In this document: positions 1 to 11,527 of the stretch, piece after piece | Layout: every line of letters begins with the position of its first letter | Numbering within the stretch: position 1 is the first letter of the stretch | The notes under the pieces: model-generated | What the model saw: only the letters and a program-made list of their open reading frames with translations | The model's database searches: none | What the model was told of the DNA's origin: nothing | Translations under genes and position numbers: made by a program | Assembly (NCBI GenBank): GCA_029532415.1 | Contig: JAQOTA010000060.1 | Span: 4,030,001 to 4,094,000 of the forward strand | Direction: 5' to 3' | DNA length: 64,000 nucleotides | From: Marasmius tenuissimus | Taxonomy: Eukaryota > Basidiomycota > Agaricomycetes > Agaricales > Marasmiaceae

Positions 1-949
1 TGAAGTTCTTTCAGTCTTGTGTCGTTGTGAATCATCCTTCACTCGAAGGTTGAAGTACGTGTCAGCCAGAGCAGAGCGTTGTAAAAAGAGCTGCGTACCG
101 AGATTCCGAGCCATATCTCTACAATGTCCTTTCCATACTCGAATATATTCCCTACCCGCAGCGCTATAGAGGTCTCTAGGTCAGAACCCAACGATTCCAG
201 ACGAAATGAAACCGCTCACCTTGTTGCATATCGCATAAGATCCTTATCTCAGATACTCATTCAGTGAGCTTGTAAGTTGTGACCGCTCGCTCATGTACCC
301 TGACGACCTCCACTGTTCAGTAAACAGACGAGCATCCACGGAAGGTACCTTTGGGATCTGTTGCGCGTGGTTTCAAGGTCAATCGTGATCATCATCCATT
401 GAACAATAGAGAAAGGAGCCCACAGAAGGAACGGTATTGGCCACAATATGAGCTGTCGGGTACATTCATGCCGCCATTCCGTGCCATAGTGACGAGTCGA
501 GGAGATGGTGGCGGTCGCCTGAAGGGAAGTTGCTGAATCCCTGCCCCAATCTGGAAGCTCTATCCGGTCGACAGTCCATGGACCAAACACGGTCACCTGA
601 CACTACTCTCGGCGCAAATCATGACGTCCTCAAGTTGTCTGACTCCAGTCGCAGTACGGTGAGCAAAATTGGTGGAATTCGGCTACATTAAGTAAATACA
701 AGCCTGTGAATTGCGATGGTGATAGAGCGATACATAGAGTGAGATGAAGTCGCTACATACTTACTGTGCGATACGGAGTGATGGTAATGAAAGTACATGA
801 TTGACCGTAAAGTGAACGTAAAGGTATGAAGTGTAGACCATAAACGTAAAACCCGTGAACCCAAAAGGGACGGTCAGAGCCAAGACAGAAGAGACTCGTT
901 AGACCAGCACAGGGAATTGAAGATATCTGACGCGATCCTGGGTTGAATA
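1..949. other. No gene recognised
   Basis: Nothing here could be tied to a gene. The longest reading frame (minus strand, about 291-596) has one hydrophobic stretch, but no ATG, no splice signals that extend it, and a stop immediately upstream, so it is probably chance. The stretch is most simply the 3' flank of the minus-strand gene that ends at 950. Confidence 0.5.
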
Positions 950-3900
950 TCACGCTTTAGATGAGCCGGTAATACCCCCATTACCCTTTCCATTTGCTCT
1001 CGGCTTCATCTTAGAAGAACGCGGAGAGAAATCCATTAATACAATCCCCAACTCGGACCCCCCTGGCATGGTAGATTCGACAGCGGCTGACGTATTGACA
1101 GGAATCCGACCCTGAGGCTCGGGCGTCTTGTTTCTAACCGGGAAGGGGAGATACGAGGAGGATGCCATGGCAGGACGCGTATTAGTGTGGTTGCTGTTGT
1201 TGACGTTGTTGGATGGGGTAGCTGGACGATAGTGATTGGTATTCTCCACCGTCAGAATATGGGCTGAATGAGGTTTAAATTGCAATTGTCCCATCGGCGC
1301 CGAGGCGGGAGGAGCTGGAGTTGGGAATCTACTGGTCGGGTCCAAACTCGCCGAAGGCACGTGAGCGTGCTGCACTGTTGGTGGAAGGGAGTGTACGTTC
1401 GGGTGAGGATTGGATAGAACTTGGTCTCGGAGCCGAAAATGCACATCGTGCAATACACTGTGATGGTACTGAGTCCATTGACTAGGAGTCTGACCTTGAG
1501 GTACCTGGGGAGGGTGAAACAAAGCTTGTGGCATCGGAGCCGATGTCCCAGTTGCGAGCCATGGCTGCTGATATCCAGTATGAGCTTGGTGAACGAGAAG
1601 AGTTTGTTCGGGGAACCGGAGTTGATGATGGTTAATGTCGTGAGGTACTTGGAGGCCGGGCTGTCGAACCGGAAGTCGGTTGAAAGTAGGAACCCGTAGC
1701 GTATTACCCGTGTGGGCGCCCATACTTATGCCAGCGGAATACGGTTGAACCTGGGGCGGGCAAGCCTGAGAAGGAGCCCATGCCGCAAGGTTTTTGCCTA
1801 CAGGTCTGCTGTGATCGTGTATCGAGATCGGCAAAGCTGCCTGAGCTACGCGTGATGCATTTGCTAAGGTCATAGAGGTCGGTTGCGATATGGACGGTAT
1901 TGAAGGTGAAGATTGACTAGCATGAGTCGTTGGTGGGGGAGTCATCACGGCCGGCGAGGCATCTGGCGCAATGAGAAGATTTGAACCAGCAACACCTTGG
2001 GTTTTTGTCGTTGGTGGATACGTGAGTATCTCCTTGGCTTTGCCGTTGGTCTGGGTAGGAGGAGGAGGAGGAGGAGGAGGCGAGGGTGAGTCTCTCGTGA
2101 GGTCGATGTAACCGAGGCTTTTCAACTCCTTTTTCTGGACGAATGGAGGGAGAGCAGGGAGAAAAATGCTACCAACAATGGCAGCAGGAGTAGAAGAGGA
2201 TGAGGGCAAATTTAGAGGAATTTTCCCAGCTCTGGGTACCGGCGCTGAAGTCGGGGCGGGCGTTTTGGGGGTAGTGGCAGGCTTTGTATTACGCCCAGTG
2301 AACGGATCGATTCCTGAGCTCCCATTCCAGAGAGGCTCAAAATTGTAGGCAACTCGTTGCCCGACGCTCTGCCCCGAAAGGACAACAAGGTCCTGGTTTA
2401 GAAGAGCTGTAAGCTCTCTCTCGTAGACGCTGTGGTCTCGGGGGAGCGGCTTCTTTCGTTGCTCCAAATCCGAGATCAGCTTCCAAATGATCATCCGGAT
2501 TTTATTTGCTGGGGGAAGCCTACAGGCATGTCAGCCAAGTTTGGAAGTACTTTCGTTGATGAAACTTACTCAAGGGTCTTGACTGGTGCGTTGGCCAAGA
2601 GCCTGGGAGACTCTGGAATCCTGAGAAAGGGAAACCATCAGTAAGTAATGAGAAGACGAAGTTAGAGAGTCGCCACAACTCACGAAGCTTTCGCATTTCT
2701 TTTTCCTCTGGGCCCTTTTCCTTTGTTATCGTTTGCTGTCCTCTGACGTTTTGTCATGGAGCTCCACTTCGATCCACTGCCGTCTCCACTATGTTCCTCG
2801 CGCCCTTGGCCCTCACTAGTTCTCCTTCGTTTTCCGGTCGGCTTGGGCATTGTGGCCTTAGATGAAGAGTGGCTGGACTGTGGCTCGCTCGGAGTGCTTG
2901 GTGCCACAATGGCGCGACTCTGAGTACCGACTTGGTCCACGTCGTTATGTGGCACCGGTGGCAGAGCCGTGCTTGACTCGATGGACTTGACGCTTGAGGT
3001 GGCACGAGGCTGTTCAGAGGTCAGGTCAGTCAGATAAATACTTGATGAGGTAGCAGACGATAAATCGCAAACCTCCTCAGGAACAGTCCCAGCTTTGGTA
3101 TTTGCATCACTCTCGGTAGTTGAGCTGGAAGGTGCTGCTTCGAGAGTCTCTTTCTCTTCCGGCTCCTGTACGGTATCTTCCGAGCCAAACAGCAGTTCGA
3201 AATCCTGCAAGGCGGGATCAGCAATGGTGGTCGGAACGGTGGTCTTGTTACGTACAATGCCACATCCGTCGCTTTCGACATTAATATTCTCCTCGTTCTC
3301 TCGTTGTGTCTGCGCAACGGCTCGGTTATCCCCAGCCCCAGTTGCAGACACGACCTCCTCCCAATCCTCCTCGTTTCCCGACTCGTCGTCTGCTTCGGTG
3401 AGCTCGTCCAAAAGAAAGTCCTCACACGGCGCAGAATCGTCTTCCGCACCATCGGTCCCGGCTGATGATGGTGCAAGCTGAGCATCATCCACCAAAGCCG
3501 CCACTAGCACGGTTTCAAGCGCTTCGGCATCGTGTGCTGCATCTTCAGCACTTGAAGATGCGTTGTGCTTCAGACCGTCGCTGTCGGTATCTTCACTTCG
3601 ATCGTACGCATGACTGTCGTCCTTATCAACGTCCTCTGGAAGGTCGGCCAGAGAGATGTCCCCTGGGGTTGTCGGAACCGATGTGGGAGGTGTGGTAGAG
3701 GTAGACGCCGATGACGGTATTGGAACACTGTCTCTATATGGGCCACATTCGTCGTCGTCGTCAGATATCGAACTGTCAGTGTCACTGGATTGAAGAGGGT
3801 GAGCAATGATTGTTGGTCAAGAAACCCAGCTATGACAAGCTTACTCGGAATCAGAATCTGAGTCGTTGCTGTTGTGCTGGTAGCCGCTATGACAGTAAAA

Positions 3901-4020
3901 CAACGAATATAAATCGTCCAAGAATGTAGTGAGCAATCTAAGAGTAACTTACAAACAGGCCAGGTTGTTTCTCCTTTGAAAGTCAGCCTCGGCACAACTC
4001 ATATCAGGGTGGGTCGCCAT
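950..4020 (-). CDS. Disordered acidic, Ser/Pro-rich protein, probably nuclear
   Basis: Five exons can be joined in one frame: 4020-3953, 3886-3845, 3784-2684, 2620-2570 and 2519-950, with GT-AG introns of 49-66 bp, giving about 943 residues. The ATG is the first of a frame beginning MATHPDMSCAEADFQRR. The N-terminal half is rich in Asp, Glu and Ser (for example SDDDDE). A basic cluster PTGKRRRTSEGQGREE followed by MTKRQRT looks like a nuclear localisation signal. After it comes the only segment that looks folded, IIWKLISDLEQRKK and the following 40 residues, where both short exons join. The C-terminal 450 residues are Pro/Ser/Thr/Gln-rich with a run of seven or eight prolines encoded by a GGA repeat. 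I do not recognise the family; a transcription or chromatin scaffold is only an inference from composition and basic clusters. Confidence 0.75.
2056..2080. repeat. GGA trinucleotide microsatellite
   Basis: About eight tandem GGA units on the plus strand; on the coding (minus) strand they encode the polyproline run of the disordered protein. Length polymorphism here would change only the number of prolines. Confidence 0.8.
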
Positions 4021-5392
4021 TACAGATCGCCTTATGGTGGAGAGACAGATGAGCGAAGGATATGGTTGAAATAGAAGTGCAAGTAATAGTCCAACTAGTT
4101 TGGTTCAGTTAACGGGTAGTGTCGAATATTGAACATTGAACATGACTTTGATGGGAATGTTCGGCTAGCTCCTCGTGTACGAGTTCTCAGGACCCTCCAG
4201 ACGTTTCATTGTCTGGTGAAGGAACCCAGATTTGTCTGTGCATGGGCCCCTCGGCTATTTTGGATTGCGGTGTCTTCGGGAGTTGGGACGTATCCTTGGC
4301 TCCAGCTAGGAAGCTTCCGAGAGGGCCACGACCTGTATAGAAGTGAGTCACCTTTTCGAGGAAAGAGATTGACAACGCAGGGCTACATTTATGGGGTCTC
4401 GATCGCAGAGTGAAGATTCGCAGTAATTTTTCAAGGAGCCAAATATACGAGACAATAGACAAAGGCTCGTGGGATCACGTTTCAAAACTCACAATATCAC
4501 AGTCAAAGCCTCTCCGAGCAACTAGGTTCTCTACAACCATGCAGCATTAGTCTCCGTAGGCCGTGTGTGACCAGCCAGATTCGTAGATATTGTATCCGAG
4601 ACCGAAGCTCTCTGGGTTGATGAACAATGTTGACCTAGAATGAATATGGAGCGTAACGATTCCACGGACTCTAGGCCATCTTCTTGACATTGCGTCTTTA
4701 GGTCCTGAAGTGTTGGCTACATTGGTATCTCTTTTATTGCTCGTGGTATCCCCAAAGAATCAAAACGAGCATCTGTGCGATCCAATCACTCTGTTGCCCA
4801 AAGACGACTATTTTTTTTGTCCAACCAGATTTCGAGCAAGAGATTACAGGGGTAGAATGAACAGAGTGGTGAGAGAGAACACAGCCAATTGAAATCCCAG
4901 TATTTAGAAAACGTGGTTATGAGATAGAGTGATAATTTGTCGTGTTTTGACCTTAGTTTTGACCTAGTTGAAAAGTTTTGACGAACGAGCTGGTGATGGT
5001 GTTGGTAAGGGGGAAGGGAGCCTAACGGGATGTGCCGGCGCCGTTCAACCCAGTTCCCGATAAGATAAGATGTTGGCTGAGCCAATCGTGAATCACTCGC
5101 GACGGGAGTGAACGCCGTTGAAGGATAATTCAAAGTTGGCACAAGACAAAGAAATCAAAGTCTCCTATGATACACTCAATCAACCGCTCAGGAACTTCTA
5201 TCCCTCCCATGTATCTTCATCTACTCTAATCGACCGTCCGCGAATAACCACACACCTTCTACCTCCAAGAACGAGAGTGGTGTGTCCTCAACGGAGGACC
5301 AATGAATCCGCCTGGCATCGCGTTTTTGGATATGATGTCTATCAAAAGAGAGCTCGAATCAGTACATTATGATTCGGGCTGATTGGCAAGAC
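4021..5392. other. Intergenic, no gene recognised
   Basis: This is the 5' side of the 950-4020 gene. On the minus strand near 4490-4550 a short frame starting MVVENLVARRG ends at a good GTGAGT donor and can be joined to an acceptor near 4345, but it stops after only eight more codons, so I do not call it a gene. The rest shows no convincing coding pattern. Confidence 0.4.
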
Positions 5393-7663
5393 CTACACAT
5401 TCAAGAGATGATCTTCAATAGTTCCATGGATGTTCACCTTCGCACACTTTTCCTCCGCGTTGAACCTGTCGAATTGCGCTGGATACTCAGGGCACAGACT
5501 ACACTTGACCGCTCGATATGGGATTTGAGCATGGCCCTTTTTGAGATCAACTTCTGCTTGCTCAATTCGTAGCTTGACTGCTTCATCGAACGAAGTGATT
5601 GAAAGTATGTGGCATTCTCCGTGATGCTTTAACTGATAAGATAGAATCTGTAAGCGAATGCATTCCCATGTAGTGATGCGAACGGGTACTCACAGCGGCT
5701 ATCCATCGTAAAAAGGACCGCCATTTTCCCTCCCGACGACAGTCCAAACACTCAAACAGAGGGTCCATCATCTCCACTTCTTTCATGCTAGTGGCGCCAC
5801 ATAATCGAAGCATCTCCCCCGCATACCATGACGCCCGCGGGTCATATTCAAGTGTGCCGGTTGGCGGAAGTGCCCAAAGTTTTATACCTGGGATGCTGCT
5901 GTTCGCGTCGTTGGTGATGAAGAACGGATCAGCAAGAATCCTTGGCGAAAATAGAATTGTGTCAGTCTCTGGCCGCGTTGAACTGGGAAGGCGAAAGATG
6001 ACAGAACCGAGATGCTTGAGCTCGGTTACATCTGCTTCAGTTCGAAGTAAGTCTTCCTTGGTTCGCGTGTATTCGGTGGCGATGGACACTAGATCGATCT
6101 GTGCTAAAGCAGCGCGAAAGCTCTCGGCAGGTACGGTTTGATAATGACTCGAGTCTTCGATCAGGTTACGAAGGCACTCCGCATGTGGCGATATAATGCA
6201 ATCGCCGAATGGTGGAATCATAACGTCTCTGTACTCAGGCAGACGAGACATCCGTCGGCGATGAGGTTCGTAAACTATTCTCAACATATCCCGACGTTGT
6301 TTTACTGTCAGGGCGAGTTCATCCCTCTGGCGTAAAGTCTTCAAGTCTCGAAGGATGTCCAGGAGGACCAATCGGGTTGCCGGCCAATCTGTAGATCAGT
6401 GAGCATGACCGGCCCCACCAAATAGATGATGCTTACTCCGTTCGTCTACTATATACGGTGCATCTTCTAAGGATCGCACAGATGGGTGTTTCGAGAAGCC
6501 GGGATGCGTTAATTCGCGCCTGCTCCAGCCTTCCTTGGCAAATCTCAGGAACATCCTAATCGCAAAGAGTTCACAGTGGCTGGCAAAGAAAGAAGCAAAA
6601 AACGCAACTCGTCCTCTCGTGCCTCAAGAAGTTTTCGTTTCCAGTACACGCAAGCCTGAGCGTGCTGCACGTAGGTCAAAATATGCACGAGACGGATACA
6701 CAAGAGCCAGGCACACCTTTTTGAGCATGTCAAGCTCGTCCTCGGTGGCTGCAATCCATTCAGGCCCATCCTGAGGGGAGTACAGAAGGTTCTTGAACTC
6801 AGTCAACATGCGTTCGACCATGGGACGGTAGTAGTAATACGAGTCTTTTAACTCTGACAATTCACCTGATTCAGGCCGCGGATTATCTGTCAGCGGTTCG
6901 GATCGGAGCACAGGGCCATCACTCACCGATATTCGAAGTGGAGGTTTCTATTAGGCCTAAAGGTAGGTGTCGAGCGCGGGTGTATCATTCTTCAAGCTAA
7001 GCTTGAGGCAACGGTGTGCTTACCTTTGATCGAATATCCCGGAGGGTAGCAGGTTCGGGGTAAATCCACGTCCTTAAACTGAGGGCAAATGTCGGCTTGG
7101 CCTATCAATCTAAAGGTATGTGAGAGGCCGTATCGAGGCATGACTCGAAAATACAGACATCTTATGAGCGCACTGAAGGTGCACTCTGGTTCGGCATTCC
7201 CAAAGTATGAGTTCGGCGTCTTCCCCATCCCAGCAAGACTGATTGAAGGTATCATCAGCAGGTATTAATCGAGAGATTAAACAGGCCAATTGACGCACTC
7301 GGCAAGTCCTATCGAATAGTAGCGCAGTATATTGAGGCTCATTGAGGTCCCTTGGCAATGCGGGTATCTTCGGGAACCGCGACAAGACTGATTGCCAGAT
7401 GAAACCAGATGACCGGTCCATCAGAAACTGTCGAAGGAATTTGCACGTTCGCGTGAGGCGAAGAAGGTCCAGAGGGTCGAGCATCTTGCAGATCTGAGCC
7501 AGCATAATCAATTCCGCGAGCTTTTAAAGGCAAACAGAGGACGAAATCGCACCTCGATGAGCAGTTCTGAAGACAAGTGCACCAACTCCGCCCCATTTGC
7601 GGCCCATTTCCTTCCTTCGGGGGATTTTGAGGAGCTTTCGAGGTTCAAGACCAAATCATTCAT
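5393..7663 (-). CDS. F-box domain protein
   Basis: The N-terminus, after splicing an intron near 7540-7500, reads LSSELLIEICKMLDPLDLLR and continues with CKFLRQFL, the classic F-box helix pattern that binds Skp1 in SCF ubiquitin ligases. The first exon uses the ATG at 7663. Further exons carry a Cys-rich segment with CWDGEDAELILWECRTRV, then the RNWPATRLVLLDILRDL block, and a C-terminal Cys segment VKCSLCPEYPAQFD ending at the TAG at 5393-5395. This order (F-box, Cys-rich middle, C-terminal zinc-like block) is common in agaricomycete F-box proteins, which form large families of unknown substrate. The exon junctions between about 6540 and 6690 do not resolve: two good frames, KKACVYWKRK and FAIRMFLRFAKEGW, are offset, so either an intron was missed or there is a frameshift. 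Confidence 0.75.
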
Positions 7664-7917
7664 CACGCAAGACGCACACGCTCGTCGAGGTTCGGAAGGT
7701 AGCAGTTTTACGCAATAGTTGTAAGGGCACGCTGTCAAGACCAGCCTGCGGCATTTCCCGTTTTGAACTTCTCACGCTCCAACTTGCCTCACGACCAGTG
7801 TATACAGGACTCCAGACTCAACATGAATACATATTGCAGAAAGTTCGTGTTCCGCATAATAGAGTACCTCCTTCACATCTCAATGATCGTCTTCCGCTTC
7901 CCTTTGCCCACTGAGAT

Positions 7918-8848
7918 TTAGCCGACTTTCCTCGGCACAAAAACCATCCGATCGTTGTGGAATTCCGCGAGCTTCTTACGATGGCGGTATCGGCGATAGC
8001 ACCAGGCAGCCACCGCCGCAATAATAATGATCGACAACGTCCCGACTACACTTCCAACTATTGTCGCGATCTGGAAGCCACGACTAGGAGGGGTTAACAC
8101 GAGTATTTACCTCGAGCTAGTTTAAACAGCTTACCTGGGCGTCGAGTCCTGAGGCCTATCAATGACTGATATCTTGTGGTTGAATATCAAGCTGATATTG
8201 TTGTAATCGTGATAGCCCGGAGAATCAGCCTGATCAAGCACATTCCTACAGGTTCACAACGGGACATGTCAATTGTTGAGACTGAACGCGGAGACTGCCA
8301 GTTGCCACAAGCCAAGGCTGAATATGACCTACCCGTAGACACATAGCACGCTATCGCTATCACGATGTTCTCTCTTCAGCTTGCCCTACATAGCGGTTCA
8401 GCGATGTGCTCACCCATTCATTTTCGGCGTGATATTGAAATTTCCCGATATTTCTTGCTGCCCTGGGGAAGAGGGTGTCGGATTGGGTTGGACGTCCCAG
8501 TCGTGTTGGGCCTTGTTGAATACTTTCTTCTCTACTTGTTTCAGGGGACAAGGATTGGTGTCCTTCAGAACCGTCGGGAAAGACCTGAGGGTTTCAACAT
8601 GGAATAGAATCCACTCCCAATTCATTGACTTGCTTTGTTGAGTATCCAAATTGTTGTCCCATGTGTAGGACAGGGTGGTAATTTCGTCCTTGTATATTGG
8701 ACTGTCGGATAGATGAGTGAGGTTGAACGCCGAGACACAAGGTATAGAGAGGAGCAATGTGAGCGTTAGGGTTCGCCTATAAGGGTATATTAGGTTGATT
8801 GTCTCGAGAAACGTACGATGCTCACTGAGATGGAGTTCTTATATGCAT
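7918..8848 (-). CDS. Single-pass type I membrane protein
   Basis: Four exons (8848-8826, 8776-8414, 8245-8135, 8083-7918) give about 220 residues. A 23-nt first exon supplies the start MHIRTPSQ, followed by a signal peptide core LTLTLLLSIPCVSA. The ectodomain of about 135 residues holds few cysteines and potential N-glycosylation sites (NLTH, NIT, NISL). A single helix, VGSVVGTLSIIIIAAVAAW, is followed by a basic stop-transfer YRRYRHRKK and a 20-residue tail. This architecture is common in agaricomycetes, where such proteins are annotated only as transmembrane proteins. No enzyme motif was seen. The role is unknown; cell-surface sensing or adhesion would be a guess. Confidence 0.75.
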
Positions 8849-9186
8849 AGGTGTGCAAATGGCCCTAAGGACCCAGTGTGGTAGTGGTGGAAGTGAAGGA
8901 AAGTTACAGCGAACCTACGAGTCCATCCCATTTGCAACATATACTGCCTGTACCGCCTCCAATGAGCATTGAATGCATGAATTAGACGCATCATTCAATC
9001 AAAGTGATCGGGAGTTTGAGTGGCTGTAACGGTGTAAGTGGATCATTGGTTGCTACTTCAATCCATTGCGCCGTACCATGATCTGTCATCGCCCTGGTAG
9101 TGGTTGCCAAAGGTACCGGTGAATGACTGGAGAAGAGTTGAGTTTCAATCGGTGAATGAAAAATAGACTGAGGTGTAACCTCATGC

Positions 9187-9287
9187 GGCCTGATGGTCTA
9201 GTAGTATGATTCCTTGTTAGGGTTGGTTAAGTTTGAAAGGGCAGCTACTTATCGAGGAGGTCCCGGGTTCAATTCCCGGTCAGGCCC
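9187..9287 (+). tRNA. tRNA-Pro(AGG) with 29-nt intron
   Basis: Acceptor arm GGCCTGA pairs with TCAGGCC at the 3' end (discriminator C). The D arm GGTC...GATT, the anticodon stem CCTTG/CGAGG and the T arm CCGGG-TTCAATT-CCCGG are all present. The loop reads TTAGG, giving anticodon AGG, with the intron after position 37. No CCA is encoded, as expected for a nuclear gene. Removing the intron leaves 72 nt. The same mature sequence occurs at 31436-31519 and 40284-40374. Confidence 0.95.
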
Positions 9288-10475
9288 ATGCTTAGATCAC
9301 GACAGTTTTCGTCCTGGTTGGTGAGGCGATCACCATGTCTACAGATATTAATAAGGTGTCGATCTCCTATGTAGCCGCCAGCTTCGTACAAGCGGACAAT
9401 TGCGGGCGGAAGATTAGTCTCTTTCAACGACCCATTTGAGGTGGACGCTCAACAATGTACACGAACTTGATATTAGAGCCGTGCGAGGACAAAATTGAGG
9501 GGGAAAAGTAGCATCATTCCGAGCTAACCTTTTTTTATGTCAATCGTCCGACGAGAAGTAATTCCACGTTAACGGACGGTAGAAGAGTCGTCAGTGCAAT
9601 AACCCAGAAACGTGCGAGGAGTATATACCTCGCTGTCATCACCGGATACCTCGACAGGCTTCTCGGCCCCCTTCCCGACCGCGTTACAGACGCCTATCTT
9701 CTGCTCGATGCTGTCCCTCCCAGGCCAACTGAGTTGTGGGCCGCATCGCAACGTGACAATCCATCAATCGAGCCGAGGTCTTGGAAGACGGAATAACTAG
9801 GACCCTTCCACCAGTAACAGCTCGTGCCAAAGAGGCCACCGCAGATTGAAGGCGTTACATCCAACTAACCCCCTGCGAGATCTCGTGCTCAAACGCAGCG
9901 CGAGGGTATGCCTTGCAAGGTTGGGGAGCATTCAAAGGGAGGTATAGATATATCTTGAAGTCATAAGAGAGATTTTCTGCCAATGCAGGGTTTCGATGAT
10001 CGCAACTCAACACAAAGGTCCATCTACTTGTGATTAATGGGTAATGAAATTGAGGAGGACAACTTGGCTAGCCTCAGATATGACTGCCATGGGACCGCAA
10101 ATGGGTAGAGAGAACTTTCGTAACCCCTGGCGAACTACTAAAGCATCAGTGTTTGATAGAATGAACAAGAAGCGAAGAACAAAGCCAAGAAGTAGCAATA
10201 GACATATGGCAGCAGAGGACCAGGATAATAAACTCACCTGATTTCTTGCAACACCGGCCTGATTTCAGCAACCGGCCAAACCTCTTCGCCTTCTCGACGA
10301 CTTGCCGCCATTCTGTAAGGTTTGGGTGTCTATGGTGAGTTGGATTCTGACGTGTCCTCAAGTCTCTATGCACAACATTTTTGAGTATTCGAATCTAGTG
10401 GAAACACAAAAAAAATCGTTCCTAGGGATATGGTAAGGGCTGAGCGAGACGCTGAAGGAGGAATGCCAGCTCACC
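9288..10475. other. Intergenic with coding-like relics
   Basis: On the minus strand between 9870 and 9620 two adjacent segments look coding (CNAFNLRWPLWHELL and RCGPQLSWPGRDSIEQK) but they are separated by several stops and no intron joins them. I read this as a decayed gene of unknown type. No other feature was found. Confidence 0.3.
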
Positions 10476-11214
10476 TCACGCCACGACTAGACTGTCGCTG
10501 GCATGCACCCCTCTTCGAACTTGCAAGTGTCTTCGAATATTTGGCCAATGACTTGAGTATAATCTTCGACCTTCCCATGATAATTTGCCGTGGTAAAGGC
10601 CCTGGAGGTTATTTGGACCCTTCGCGTTGGCTTCGCCCTCCTCGAATTCAGGATCGTACTGATGTAGAGATGCGAGAAAGAGCCTGAAAAGGTCAGAAAT
10701 AAGCATATTCGTCAGATCTATGCATACGCACCGATGTATTGCCGCCCATAAAAGAGTCCTGGCACATCTCATGAACCGTAGCCTGGCAATCAAACCCGAT
10801 CTCAACGACTGCGATCCCGCTAGCGGCGAGAAGAGACTTCATCTGTTCGAAGGCTGTTTGGGATGCTATGAATATACACGACAGCTGAAAAACGGACTTT
10901 CCAAAACGCACCAAATGCCTCAATCCTGTTGCCGTTGTCGTCGACATAAAGAGATGAACGGGGCGGAAATGGCGTCCAGAACCTATACAACGAGTAACGC
11001 AGATCATAAAGTCACCAAGGAAAGAAGCCTTGTGATATGAAACTCACCTGAAACACGGGCCCATCACAGATTGTGGAGGCTGTTGGTCCTCGTGGGCCCA
11101 AGCAAAGCCGTGTGTTTGTTTAGACCCTGTTTGTACACCGTCGGGGTTCAGTTTGGCGCCCGCTCAGTACTCAGTGATCACGCATTTCCCCCACAGGGCA
11201 ACGACAGACGGCAT
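10476..11214 (-). pseudogene. Degenerate hypothetical gene fragment
   Basis: From an ATG at 11214 the minus strand reads MPSVVALWGKCVITEY, then an in-frame TGA, then GAKLNPDGVQTGSKQTHGFA and a further coding-like run up to a GTGAGT donor near 11047. The next exon gives FWTPFPPRSSLYVDDNGNRI and IEAFGAFWK. After that the frame has to shift near 10845 to reach a strongly coding last exon (LFLASLHQYDPEFEEGEA) that ends at the TGA at 10476. One stop and one frameshift in an otherwise coherent gene suggest a recently lost gene, though a wrong exon model is possible. I do not recognise the protein. Confidence 0.4.
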
Positions 11215-11527
11215 ACTATCCCTCCCACGAATACTATGCCTTATACTTCCGAGGCATTGCAAGTTTTAGACCGCTTGAGGTTCGGCAACGTTCGACAGGA
11301 AATGTCCTGAGCACGGACTGTACTACATTGTTGTGGTCTTAGAGAGCACTGTGGAAGGCAGCCATCCAGAGTCCGACAGGGAGGCTGATTGAGAGAAAGT
11401 ACTTCCATTGAATAAATAGTAGAGGGGGGGTAGGTTATAGGTACGTTGAGTAATTACTTGAACATTTGATATTATACAGGACTGAGGAGAGCGCGCACAT
11501 CAAACTTTGAATCCGACTTGCTCAAAG

